Positions 1-4,647 of a stretch of DNA of 5,852 bases are shown here, piece after piece. The stretch spans positions 1-5,852 of the forward strand of contig NZ_JBBIRC010000062.1 in NCBI RefSeq assembly GCF_037442045.1, written 5' to 3'. The first letter of the stretch is position 1, and each line of letters opens with the position of its first letter. The notes under the pieces were generated by a model. That model was not told the DNA's origin. It did no database searches and saw nothing but the letters and a program-made list of their open reading frames with translations. Source of the stretch: Ferroplasma sp037442045. Its GTDB lineage: Archaea > Thermoplasmatota > Thermoplasmata > Thermoplasmatales > Thermoplasmataceae. Made by a program: the position numbers and the translations under genes.

Positions 1-83
1 CTTCAGGCATACAGGAAAGCATGGAATCGTTGTCCAGACTTGCAATCTTGCTGGATAAAATTTGCAGTACATATTCAGAGTGA
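1..83 (+). CDS. C-terminal tail of an unidentified protein (partial)
   Basis: Reading from base 3, the frame is open from the window edge and gives 26 residues beginning SGIQESMESLSRLAILLDKI and ending at a TGA at 81-83. The tail looks like an amphipathic C-terminal helix. The stop falls 7 bases before the ATG of the MarR gene, a spacing typical of an operon, which is the main reason to believe this frame. Too little is visible to name the family. The MarR frame is also open back to the window edge, but its upstream residues do not resemble a MarR extension, so this frame is the better candidate for the upstream gene. Confidence 0.4.
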   Translation, partial: SGIQESMESLSRLAILLDKICSTYSE

Positions 84-84
84 T
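78..84 (+). promoter_or_regulatory. Ribosome-binding site of the MarR gene
   Basis: GAGTGAT lies 6 bases before the ATG at 91 and is one base short of the archaeal consensus GAGGTGAT. It overlaps the stop codon of the upstream frame, suggesting translational coupling. It supports the ATG at 91 over the upstream in-frame TTG at 40. Confidence 0.55.
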
Positions 85-90
85 AAAAGC

Positions 91-549
91 ATGGCATCAA
101 TAAACAATAAAAAACCAGAATACAGTACACCGGATGAAAGCCCGGGTTTTTTGCTATGGCAGGTTACTAATATATGGCAAAGGAAAATAAGGAGTTCCCT
201 GAAGGGAATTGGGATAACCCATGTGCAGTTTGTTTTGCTTGCATCTGCTATGTGGTTAAATGATTGCAATAAACAATCAACGCAGGCAGCTATTGCAAAA
301 TTCTCGCATGCTGATGCAATGATGACGTCACAGGTCCTGCGTGCACTTGAAGAAAAAGGATTGGTCCTCAGAGTAAATAATTCTGAAGACAGCAGAGCCA
401 ATAATATAACAATAACAGAAGATGGAAGGAACATAGTAGAAAAGGCAATGAAAGTCGTTGAAGATACAGACAGTGAATTCTTTGCAGCACTGGAGCAAAA
501 TATGAGTGAATTTACTGAAATGCTCAGAAATCTGATTTCTTCAAATTGA
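91..549 (+). CDS. MarR-family winged-helix transcriptional regulator
   Basis: The product has 152 residues, the usual MarR size. Visible parts in order: a dimerisation helix (about 18-37, SPGFLLWQVTNIWQRKIR), helix 2 (about 42-56), the first helix of the helix-turn-helix (about 62-71), the recognition helix (about 75-90, ending LRALEEKGLV), the beta wing with the family-typical D100-S-R102 followed by TITEDG (107-112), and C-terminal dimerisation helices. MarR proteins are dimers that usually repress their own operon or neighbours and release DNA on binding a small ligand; the ligand cannot be read here. The gene follows an unidentified upstream gene by 7 bases, so co-transcription is likely. 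The frame is intact. ATG 91 is chosen because a ribosome-binding site precedes it and the upstream extension does not look like MarR. Confidence 0.9.
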   Translation: MASINNKKPEYSTPDESPGFLLWQVTNIWQRKIRSSLKGIGITHVQFVLLASAMWLNDCNKQSTQAAIAKFSHADAMMTSQVLRALEEKGLVLRVNNSEDSRANNITITEDGRNIVEKAMKVVEDTDSEFFAALEQNMSEFTEMLRNLISSN

Positions 550-586
550 TTCTAAAAACATCAACTTAATTACGATAAATAATGTA

Positions 587-596
587 TTATATAAAA
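587..596 (+). promoter_or_regulatory. TATA box of the decayed vapBC operon
   Basis: TTATATAAAA is centred about 27 bases before the ATG at 619. That spacing puts transcription start at or next to the start codon, as in a leaderless archaeal transcript. The promoter looks intact although both genes behind it are broken. Confidence 0.5.
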
Positions 597-618
597 TATG
601 TGTAATAGATTGTTTATT

Positions 619-834
619 ATGAAAAAATATTCTACCATATCTGCCAAAATTCCTGAGTAGGAAAGAGAAGAAATTTAATATTGACCCTGCTGAAATCATA
701 AGAAAGGCTATTAAAGATGAAATAAGGAATGCAAAAAATAAGGCAAATAATGTTAAAAATGAGAAGTGATAAAATTATAGCAGGCATCGGAGAGAATAGA
801 GAAATATGAATCTGCTGGGCACTTAAGCAATATT
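619..834 (+). pseudogene. vapB: VapB-type antitoxin, degraded
   Basis: The ATG at 619 opens MKKYSTISAKIPE and meets TAG at 658. The sense reading resumes in another frame at about 662-766 as KEKKFNIDPAEIIRKAIKDEI followed by a Lys/Asn-rich tail, ending TGA at 767. A third in-frame piece, QASERIEKYES, lies at 781-813. Joined, these match the archaeal VapB plan: an N-terminal strand (S-x-K-I-P), a ribbon-helix-helix segment with I-D-P-x-E-I-I-R-K-A, then a charged C-terminal part that would bind the toxin. VapB neutralises VapC and represses the operon. At least one frameshift and several stops mean no functional antitoxin is expected. The TATA box at 587-596 and the vapC remnant directly downstream support the call. 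Family assignment is from recognised motifs; the exact end is approximate. Confidence 0.72.
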
Positions 835-849
835 TAACCTTTTCAGGAT

Positions 850-1166
850 TGCAAATACAGTGTACTTGTTTCTTCAGCAACTATTCCTCTTGCCATGTAT
901 GAATAAACATTCTGTTGAATAACTATAAAATAAAAGGCTTTAGAGTTTGGTAAATCGTTATGTGAATTTCTCGATATTATGGAAAAGGTAGAACCTTCTC
1001 ATAATTAGACTCTTGGCTTATCCATGGAAATGGGCACAACTTTTTATGATTCATATTTTTATCATCTGCAATTCAAACAGGTTATAACCCTGTTACAGAC
1101 GATAAAAAATTGTATGATATTACAAAAACAAAGGTATTGGTGAAAAAGAGTTCAGAGTTTGTATAG
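850..1166 (+). pseudogene. vapC: VapC-type PIN-domain toxin, degraded
   Basis: The remains read CKYSVLVSSATIPLAMYE (850-903), then ALEFGKSLCEFLDIMEKVEP (about 937-996), a TAG at 1006-1008, and TFYDSYFYHLQFK (about 1036-1077). After a frameshift near 1081 the end reads NPVTDDKKLYDITKTK, stopping at TAG 1164-1166. VapC toxins are PIN ribonucleases built around conserved acidic residues. Here the first one is lost: the usual L-D-S-S-A has become L-V-S-S-A, a single A-to-T change. The later acids in F-Y-D and V-T-D-D-K are still readable. Only 9 codons, two of them stops, separate the N-terminal motif from the middle block, so an internal segment is probably deleted. The gene is dead by several independent lesions. 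Confidence 0.75.
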
Positions 1167-1178
1167 TATAGATTTATG

Positions 1179-1206
1179 GTGAATACAGTATGATACTTAT
1201 ATCTCT
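1179..1206 (+). repeat. Imperfect direct repeat, copy 1
   Basis: This 28-base stretch matches 1353-1380 at 23 of 28 positions by eye. Copy 2 overlaps the start of the ATPase remnant (ATG 1373). Copy 1 leads into a short open reading that stops at a TAA at 1277. It may be a duplicated promoter and start region. Apart from this repeat and a TATA box, nothing identifiable was found between 1167 and 1372. Confidence 0.35.
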
Positions 1207-1338
1207 CAAAAAGTATGCAGAGAATATAAGAAATGAAAAGTTCGTATTTTATAGTGGCATTTCGCATAAACTGAGGTATTACTAAATACACAGTATATGA
1301 TTCCAGAAACCAGAGGTACTTATTTAGAGTGGTGAAGA

Positions 1339-1346
1339 TATAAATA
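1339..1346 (+). promoter_or_regulatory. TATA box upstream of the ATPase remnant
   Basis: TATAAATA is centred about 30 bases before the ATG at 1373, giving a predicted transcript with a leader of only a few bases. Confidence 0.4.
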
Positions 1347-1352
1347 TTTGTT

Positions 1353-1380
1353 GTGAGTAAAGTATAATACTTATGTCTCA
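1353..1380 (+). repeat. Imperfect direct repeat, copy 2
   Basis: This is the second copy of the 28-base repeat at 1179-1206. It carries the ATG at 1373 of the ATPase remnant where copy 1 has ATA. Confidence 0.35.
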
Positions 1381-1731
1381 ACAAAAATTTGTTAACAGGA
1401 ATGATGAAATGGAAATCTTTGAACATACATTGTCTGCTAGAGGTACATCATTATTTATTATTTACGGCAGAGGAAGGTGGGAAAGAAGAGGTCAGTAATA
1501 GCAAGGTTATTGTCTGAAACAATATATACAATGCTCAAAAACAGTAAAGAATTCATTGATGTTGAATTTGAATCTTTAAAATTGAAAAGCATGGAAAATG
1601 CTTTTGACAATAATTACTTTGAAATGCATGAAGGATTGAAGAATAGAAAGCTAAACAACCTTAAAAGGGTTGCAAGGAGTAATGGTTCCACAAAAAAATT
1701 AAAATACATGGGAGGTATTAATAAAGGTTGA
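1373..1731 (+). pseudogene. Archaeal P-loop ATPase, N-terminal remnant, frameshifted
   Basis: From ATG 1373 the frame reads MSQQKFVNRNDEMEIFEHTL, then LFIIYGR. This is the standard opening of the archaeal ATPase family: F-V-N-R-E-x-E-L followed by I-Y-G-R-R-x-V-G-K-T. The frame breaks inside the Walker A motif and runs to a TAA at 1496. The other half is read in the frame of the GTG at 1477, with codons from 1468 giving QRKVGKKRSVIARLL, where the conserved Thr/Ser after GK is Lys. That frame stays open to TGA 1729-1731, but its last 60 residues (Lys/Asn-rich, ending MGGINKG) show no family motif I recognise. The full family is about 400-450 residues and its central and C-terminal domains are missing. 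An alternative is that the 84-codon frame at 1477-1731 is translated separately; I consider this unlikely. Confidence 0.6.
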
Positions 1732-1975
1732 ATAATAGTTTTTCATAGAAGAAGAATATGTACAATATTTGAAGAAGTTAAAAACACGTTATAGAAATAG
1801 ATTTAAAAGAAGGAGTGTGATGAAAAGTGTCTCTTAAAACATATGAAAAATACTGCAATGTTAAATGGGTAAGATCAACTGTGTCTACAAGAGAAAATTA
1901 CATAAGACCTGTAAAGTAATATGACCGCCATAGCTGTTGCCAAAATAATGAAATATCCTATTCAGATTAACATCA
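1732..1975 (+). other. Unassigned stretch, possibly degenerate coding DNA
   Basis: No complete gene is visible. AGGAG at 1811-1815 precedes an ATG at 1820 that runs only five codons. One base out of frame, a 30-codon reading from GTG 1827 to TAA 1917-1919 gives SLKTYEKYCNVKWVRSTVS followed by TRENYI. The pattern K-T-Y-x-K-Y and S-T-R-E-N-Y-I loosely recalls the N-terminal core-binding domain of tyrosine integrases, but this is too short to assert. A further 22-codon reading starts at ATG 1921. Confidence 0.3.
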
Positions 1976-2527
1976 GTGACTATCTATGAATTAAAACCAA
2001 AAAGACCATTTAGAAGAATAGATCAAAAGGATATAGGTAAAGTGTTTGGTTCTACTGACAAATTAATGAATAGAATCACTCTGAAAGACTTCTATAATTA
2101 CTCGAAAATTCCCAATCAAGATGCAATTGTATTAAGTATCGGGGGCGAGATCGTTGTAGCAATAACTATTCAACAAATTAGTTTTAAAGATCTGCTGCAA
2201 GAGTACTGCGGCGATGCCGTTGGCATGCCTAAAAAATGGGAATTGAATGAAGATGATAAATGTGCCTACATTGACTACCTTAATAAGAATTCAAAATCTA
2301 AGCATGCCAGTGACAGGATTTCTTACGGATATTTTACATTGACAGAGGCAATAAATTATTGCAGAAAACTATCGGTTAAAGCTGTCTTTCTTTTCTCCGA
2401 TGGAACAGATCCAGATAATTTATTTAATAAATTCTATAAATATATGGGATTCGTGAAAAAATCGAAACGCTACTTTGATGCCACTTGGGGAGGGGATTTA
2501 ATCTTGACAATGCTGTCCCTTGTTTAA
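1976..2527 (+). CDS. Conserved-looking protein, possibly GNAT-like acyltransferase
   Basis: This is an intact 183-residue frame starting at GTG 1976; an in-frame stop at 1949 leaves no upstream ATG, and the first internal ATG is at residue 31. I do not recognise the family with certainty. The C-terminal part resembles the end of a GNAT fold: a helix EAINYCRKLSVK (about 124-135), a strand AVFLFSD, a helix around FNKFYKYMGF (about 151-160), and a last strand LILTML. The middle (about 49-68, DAIVLSIGGEIVVAITIQQI) could be the paired central strands. The acetyl-CoA-binding signature (R/Q-x-x-G-x-G/A) is not visible, so catalytic activity is doubtful. No clear promoter or ribosome-binding site was found. 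It stands between remnants and converges with the ribbon-helix-helix gene 33 bases away. GNAT identity is inference. Confidence 0.6.
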   Translation: MTIYELKPKRPFRRIDQKDIGKVFGSTDKLMNRITLKDFYNYSKIPNQDAIVLSIGGEIVVAITIQQISFKDLLQEYCGDAVGMPKKWELNEDDKCAYIDYLNKNSKSKHASDRISYGYFTLTEAINYCRKLSVKAVFLFSDGTDPDNLFNKFYKYMGFVKKSKRYFDATWGGDLILTMLSLV

Positions 2528-2560
2528 CGGGGGGCACATCATCTTTCTATCATAAGTTTT

Positions 2561-2851
2561 CTACCTTGTGATTGCATGATTTTCGTCTACGCTTTTAGAA
2601 ACCCGACTTTTGTGAAAGGCATCGATAATACCAACGCTTCCTGTAGCTATAGTAACAGCACTCTCCATACTTTCAAGCTCATGACATCTTTCAAGATATT
2701 TATTAAAGCTATTGGATTCTCTCAGGAATGTGATAACGGTCTTTGAAATGCTCATTTCTCTCTCTCTGGATGCCATTAACAATGTCATGTAGTCTTCTGG
2801 AGTGATTGATATGGTCACCCTCATGTTCATTTCCTTCTTGCCTCCATCCAT
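2561..2851 (-). CDS. Ribbon-helix-helix (CopG/Arc-like) DNA-binding protein
   Basis: The product has 96 residues from ATG 2851. Residues 10-47 have the ribbon-helix-helix layout: a strand MRVTISI, helix A (TPEDYMTLLMASRERE), a turn, and helix B (SISKTVITFLRES). Such proteins bind DNA as dimers through the strand and commonly act as antitoxins or plasmid and virus regulators. The remaining 49 residues (KYLERCHELESMESAV onward) may form a helix and a polar tail; no partner-binding motif is recognised. Starts at residues 8 and 10 are possible, but the TATA box centred about 25 bases before the first ATG favours a leaderless start at 2851. No toxin-like gene sits in the same orientation, so it may be a solitary regulator. 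It converges with the 1976-2527 gene. Confidence 0.65.
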   Translation of the reverse strand: MDGGKKEMNMRVTISITPEDYMTLLMASREREMSISKTVITFLRESNSFNKYLERCHELESMESAVTIATGSVGIIDAFHKSRVSKSVDENHAITR

Positions 2852-2871
2852 ACTGTACTATAATAATGTTC

Positions 2872-2879
2872 TATTTATA
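2872..2879 (-). promoter_or_regulatory. TATA box of the ribbon-helix-helix gene
   Basis: On the minus strand this reads TATAAATA, centred 24-25 bases before the ATG at 2851, as expected for a leaderless transcript. Between here and 3023 I see no further gene on either strand. Confidence 0.55.
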
Positions 2880-3023
2880 CTTAACTGTCACATCTATACG
2901 ACATTGAATATAACAAAAAAGCGGTCAAGGGGTGAAAGGCCATATTATGTAATGAAGAATATATCCCATGGAGTTCATATATATGCTACAACAGTTATAA
3001 ATGGTTATGTATAGTATTTTGTG

Positions 3024-3033
3024 TAAATATAAA
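3024..3033 (+). promoter_or_regulatory. Possible TATA box for the IS110 leader RNA
   Basis: TAAATATAAA would place a plus-strand transcription start near 3055, upstream of the structured leader and the recombinase remnant. It is immediately followed by an inverted repeat. This is a prediction from spacing only. Confidence 0.35.
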
Positions 3034-3035
3034 CC

Positions 3036-3074
3036 TTCCTGTTATTAACATAATTGTCAGTTAAATAACAGGAA
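3036..3074. repeat. Perfect 11-base inverted repeat
   Basis: TTCCTGTTATT (3036-3046) and AATAACAGGAA (3064-3074) are perfect reverse complements separated by 17 bases. The dyad sits just after the TATA-like box and spans the predicted transcription start, so it could be an operator, an RNA hairpin, or the trace of a mobile-element end. IS110-family elements normally lack terminal inverted repeats, so it is not simply their border. Confidence 0.6.
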
Positions 3075-3142
3075 AGAATACCTCTATTGAGTACGGAGGT
3101 AATAAAATATGGAATATAGACCTCATGAAAACTTTATTCAAC

Positions 3143-3278
3143 CGCAGGCATATGACGATATGCCTGTGAGAATCTGAGAGAGGCGGTAATCCTCTTGACC
3201 TTCGAGGTCGTATTAAACAGACTGCCTCTCCTTCGACTCGATGTTTTACCATTAATAATGGTAGATAGAAGATTGTCG
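3143..3278 (+). ncRNA. Candidate IS110 bridge RNA (structured leader)
   Basis: Three hairpins lie in series before the recombinase start. Hairpin 1 pairs 3143-3153 with 3158-3168 (11 pairs, one wobble, loop GACG). Hairpin A pairs 3178-3187 with 3221-3230 (10 pairs, one wobble) and 3197-3201 with 3205-3209, leaving an internal loop of AATCCTCTT opposite GTATTAAACAG. Hairpin B pairs 3234-3237 with 3275-3278 and 3247-3253 with 3257-3263, leaving TCGATGT opposite TAGAAGATT. A 5' stem-loop followed by two internal-loop hairpins is the established layout of IS110 bridge RNAs, whose internal loops pair with target and donor DNA. Position between a possible promoter and the recombinase also fits. I could not match the loops to the flanks by eye, so the function is inference. 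Confidence 0.6.
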
Positions 3279-3312
3279 CATTATTCGATTCTGAAACTCA
3301 CAGTAACCACAA

Positions 3313-3320
3313 GAGGTGAT
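3313..3320 (+). promoter_or_regulatory. Ribosome-binding site of the IS110 recombinase
   Basis: GAGGTGAT is a full complement of the archaeal 16S rRNA tail, but it ends only one base before the ATG at 3322. This close spacing may keep translation low, or the start may be used differently. Confidence 0.5.
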
Positions 3321-3321
3321 C

Positions 3322-3544
3322 ATGATAGTAACAGGTTTAGATATACATAAACTTTCTATATGCTGCAGTTATGGAAAATGGTAAGGTTATAGAAAGCAGG
3401 AATATGGATAATAATGCTGGAACAATTACAAATTTCCTTGATATTTATAAGGATAATGACATGGTTACAGAATGATCCACGCCCGGAAAATACTTAAAAA
3501 AGTTAACAAAGCAGTTATTGAAGAATAACTTTAACGCACATTAA
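3322..3544 (+). pseudogene. IS110-family recombinase, 5' fragment
   Basis: ATG 3322 opens MIVTGLDIHK, the IS110 N-terminus carrying the first catalytic Asp of the RuvC-like DEDD domain. A one-base shift near 3350-3358 moves the sense reading to YAAVMENGKVIESRNMDNN, then FLDIYKDNDMVTE, which supplies the second catalytic acid (Glu, codon 3470). A TGA at 3473 interrupts the motif, and the reading continues as STPGKYLKKLTKQLLKNNF to TAA 3542-3544. IS110 recombinases normally have about 300-450 residues: an N-terminal DEDD domain and a C-terminal domain with a catalytic Ser. Both later Asp residues and the whole C-terminal domain are missing here, so no activity is possible. The strong ribosome-binding site and structured leader upstream are those of the original element. 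Confidence 0.78.
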
Positions 3545-3729
3545 TTTTAATTCCCCGTTCTTTGTCTTAAACTTCCTTTTTTAATGGCTATTCTTTATTC
3601 ATATGTTCTCTGGCATATTTGCATCTATTTCTATGATGTAAAGTCACGATGCATACACATATATTAAGGACTTTGAATATTAAATGGTATTTTTCATTAT
3701 TGTATTTTCAATAGGCAATAGAATTGAAA
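3545..3729. other. Intergenic stretch without a recognisable feature
   Basis: AT-rich sequence follows the IS110 fragment. A run of six T at 3577-3582 could end plus-strand transcription. No reading frame with family resemblance was found on either strand. Confidence 0.5.
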
Positions 3730-3801
3730 TTAATATCCTTCGCCAGGGAGCTTCTCAATATTGTTCATGGAAACGATCCTCTGCTTTTTACAAATCCTCA
3801 C
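3730..3801 (-). CDS. Tiny 23-residue reading frame overlapping the membrane operon
   Basis: A GTG at 3801 lies inside the ATGTGA that ends the preceding gene, giving a stop-start overlap. The frame encodes 23 residues containing MNNIEKLPGEGY at its end and stops at TAA 3730-3732. No family is recognised. It could be a coupled small protein or chance. Confidence 0.2.
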   Translation of the reverse strand: MRICKKQRIVSMNNIEKLPGEGY

Positions 3802-4025
3802 ATGCGATTATTGCCGATTCTTTTACTTATTCTTTTACGAGCAAGGTAAATTGCAGATAACATTCCTGTAATCCAGAATATAAAAGCGCCTGTGATGCCA
3901 GAAAAATAATTTTTGTTAACTGCAATAAATAGGTAATATAGGAGGATAACGAGCCCACTTATTCCAAGTGTGGCAGTAAATAATGCAAAGAGAAGGTATG
4001 CGATATTTCCTTTTTTGAACTCCAT
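3798..4025 (-). CDS. Small membrane protein, two predicted helices
   Basis: The product has 75 residues. Two hydrophobic segments are visible, about 8-34 (IAYLLFALFTATLGISGLVI and beyond) and 42-62 (GITGAFIFWITGMLSAIYL). The C-terminus is strongly basic (ARKRISKRIGNNR), which by the positive-inside rule places both ends in the cytoplasm. Start ATG 4025 is supported by a ribosome-binding site, GAGGT (4033-4037), that overlaps the stop codon of the upstream gene, so the two are translationally coupled. It is the second gene of a two-gene minus-strand operon, 10 bases after the first. Neither sequence belongs to a family I recognise; shared size and topology suggest that they work together in the membrane, which is inference. 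Confidence 0.65.
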   Translation of the reverse strand: MEFKKGNIAYLLFALFTATLGISGLVILLYYLFIAVNKNYFSGITGAFIFWITGMLSAIYLARKRISKRIGNNRM

Positions 4026-4035
4026 ACTTTATACC

Positions 4036-4284
4036 TCAATTCTTTTTGTTATTCCATATTTCATTGGCCCGATTCTGGAGCTTGCCGCTTCTAGCACCTA
4101 ATAAGACCCCAACAAATATAGTTATAACAGAGACAAGGAAAAGACCCACTCCGTAGAGGAATGCATTAGCAAGCAACGCCTTGTTTGAACGAAAAATGTC
4201 CCCTACTCCCATAATTACTAAAGAAATAATGAAAAGTATTGTTCCAGCTGTCATCACCTTATTTATTGAATGAAACTTTACCAT
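4036..4284 (-). CDS. Small membrane protein, two predicted helices (operon leader)
   Basis: The product has 82 residues from ATG 4284 (MVKFHSINKV). Hydrophobic segments are at about 10-28 (TAGTILFIISLVIMGVG) and 40-65 (FLYGVGLFLVSVITIFVGVL), with a Lys/Arg/Asn-rich C-terminal tail. An in-frame GTG at 4293 would add three residues, but that GTG is part of the ribosome-binding site AGGTGAT (4289-4295), which lies 4 bases before ATG 4284; this decides the start. A TATA box at 4338-4348 predicts a leader of about 30-35 bases, so this operon uses Shine-Dalgarno initiation, unlike the leaderless genes elsewhere in the window. Function unknown. The neighbours do not suggest one, beyond co-expression with the 75-residue membrane protein. 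Confidence 0.65.
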   Translation of the reverse strand: MVKFHSINKVMTAGTILFIISLVIMGVGDIFRSNKALLANAFLYGVGLFLVSVITIFVGVLLGARSGKLQNRANEIWNNKKN

Positions 4285-4288
4285 TTTT

Positions 4289-4295
4289 ATCACCT
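4289..4295 (-). promoter_or_regulatory. Ribosome-binding site of the membrane operon
   Basis: On the minus strand this reads AGGTGAT, 4 bases before ATG 4284, a good match to the archaeal anti-Shine-Dalgarno sequence. Confidence 0.65.
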
Positions 4296-4337
4296 TTTAC
4301 CTTCTTTTATGAGCAATAACCTGACTTTTGGAAGTAC

Positions 4338-4348
4338 CATATATAATA
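4338..4348 (-). promoter_or_regulatory. TATA box of the membrane operon
   Basis: On the minus strand this reads ATTATATATGG. Start of transcription would be near 4318, giving a leader of about 34 bases that contains the ribosome-binding site. Between here and 4451 no further feature was found. Confidence 0.45.
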
Positions 4349-4451
4349 ATAATCAAATCATATATATGTATATTACTGTCAGAAATATTTTGCTATCGGA
4401 ACAGCGTTTTCATTATAGCTTTGCCATTTTGCAGGATTGCCTTAATTCATA

Positions 4452-4616
4452 TCACTCACTCAACAAATTCTCCATCTCATTCGATGGAATAATTCTCCGT
4501 TTCGAGTGGTTGCCTGCCATTGCACCTGCAAGCTTATCTATGATGGATTTCCGAAAATCCCAATTATCAATATACAAAAAAGGTATCATGGCTATCTTCT
4601 CCTGCTTGTGGCCCAC
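4452..4616 (-). CDS. Short unrecognised reading frame, probably a gene fragment
   Basis: From GTG 4616 the frame gives 54 residues with protein-like composition: GHKQEKIAMIPFLYIDNW, then DFRKSIIDKLAGAMAGNH, ending SNEMENLLSE at TGA 4452-4454. The same frame is open for about 20 codons further upstream, overlapping the end of the integrase remnant, with no ATG. No family is recognised, and it does not look like the integrase C-terminus, whose catalytic Tyr motif is not visible. It may be the tail of another gene joined to the integrase by deletion. No clear ribosome-binding site was seen. Confidence 0.3.
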   Translation of the reverse strand: MGHKQEKIAMIPFLYIDNWDFRKSIIDKLAGAMAGNHSKRRIIPSNEMENLLSE

Positions 4617-4647
4617 TACGGACAGGATCAAATTGCAACAATGGAGA

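Larger units (their letters stand above)
3143..3544 (+). mobile_element. IS110-family insertion sequence, left-end remnant
   Basis: The structured leader and the first 74 or so codons of the recombinase survive; the rest of the coding region and the right end are absent. The true left boundary is not determined and may lie up to about 120 bases further left. IS110 elements generally have neither terminal inverted repeats nor long target duplications, so borders cannot be read from repeats. Confidence 0.65.

Noticed and set aside
40..90. Longer MarR start at TTG 40
   Set aside because: The ATG at 91 has a ribosome-binding site 6 bases upstream, and the added 17 residues do not look like part of a MarR protein.
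75..434. 119-codon minus-strand frame
   Set aside because: It lies antisense to the clearly recognised MarR gene and has no promoter or ribosome-binding site of its own.
632..880. 82-codon minus-strand frame
   Set aside because: It is antisense to the VapB remnant, which reads as a recognisable antitoxin on the plus strand. The hydrophobic translation is a by-product of AT-rich antisense.
1082..1426. 114-codon minus-strand frame
   Set aside because: It is antisense to the end of VapC and the start of the ATPase, both with clear plus-strand motifs; it is rich in Tyr, Phe and Ile as expected from AT-rich DNA.
2802..3014. 70-codon plus-strand frame
   Set aside because: It overlaps the start and TATA box of the ribbon-helix-helix gene on the other strand and resembles no family.
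3055..3142. Exact match of the internal loops to the element's left flank
   Set aside because: I compared the loop sequences with 2860-3140 by eye and found only weak partial similarity (AATACCTCTA against the complement of loop B), not enough to fix the insertion point.
3061..3252. 63-codon minus-strand frame
   Set aside because: It runs antisense through the self-complementary IS110 leader; the open frame is better explained by RNA structure than by coding.
3143..3278. Riboswitch, CRISPR repeat or rho-independent-like terminator for the hairpins
   Set aside because: There is no repeated unit with spacers and no poly-T run directly after the stems. Position immediately before an IS110 recombinase makes a bridge RNA the simpler reading.
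3721..3849. Plus-strand reading LISFARELLNIVHGNDPLLF
   Set aside because: It looks protein-like but has no start signal, overlaps the membrane gene on the opposite strand, and matches no family I recognise.
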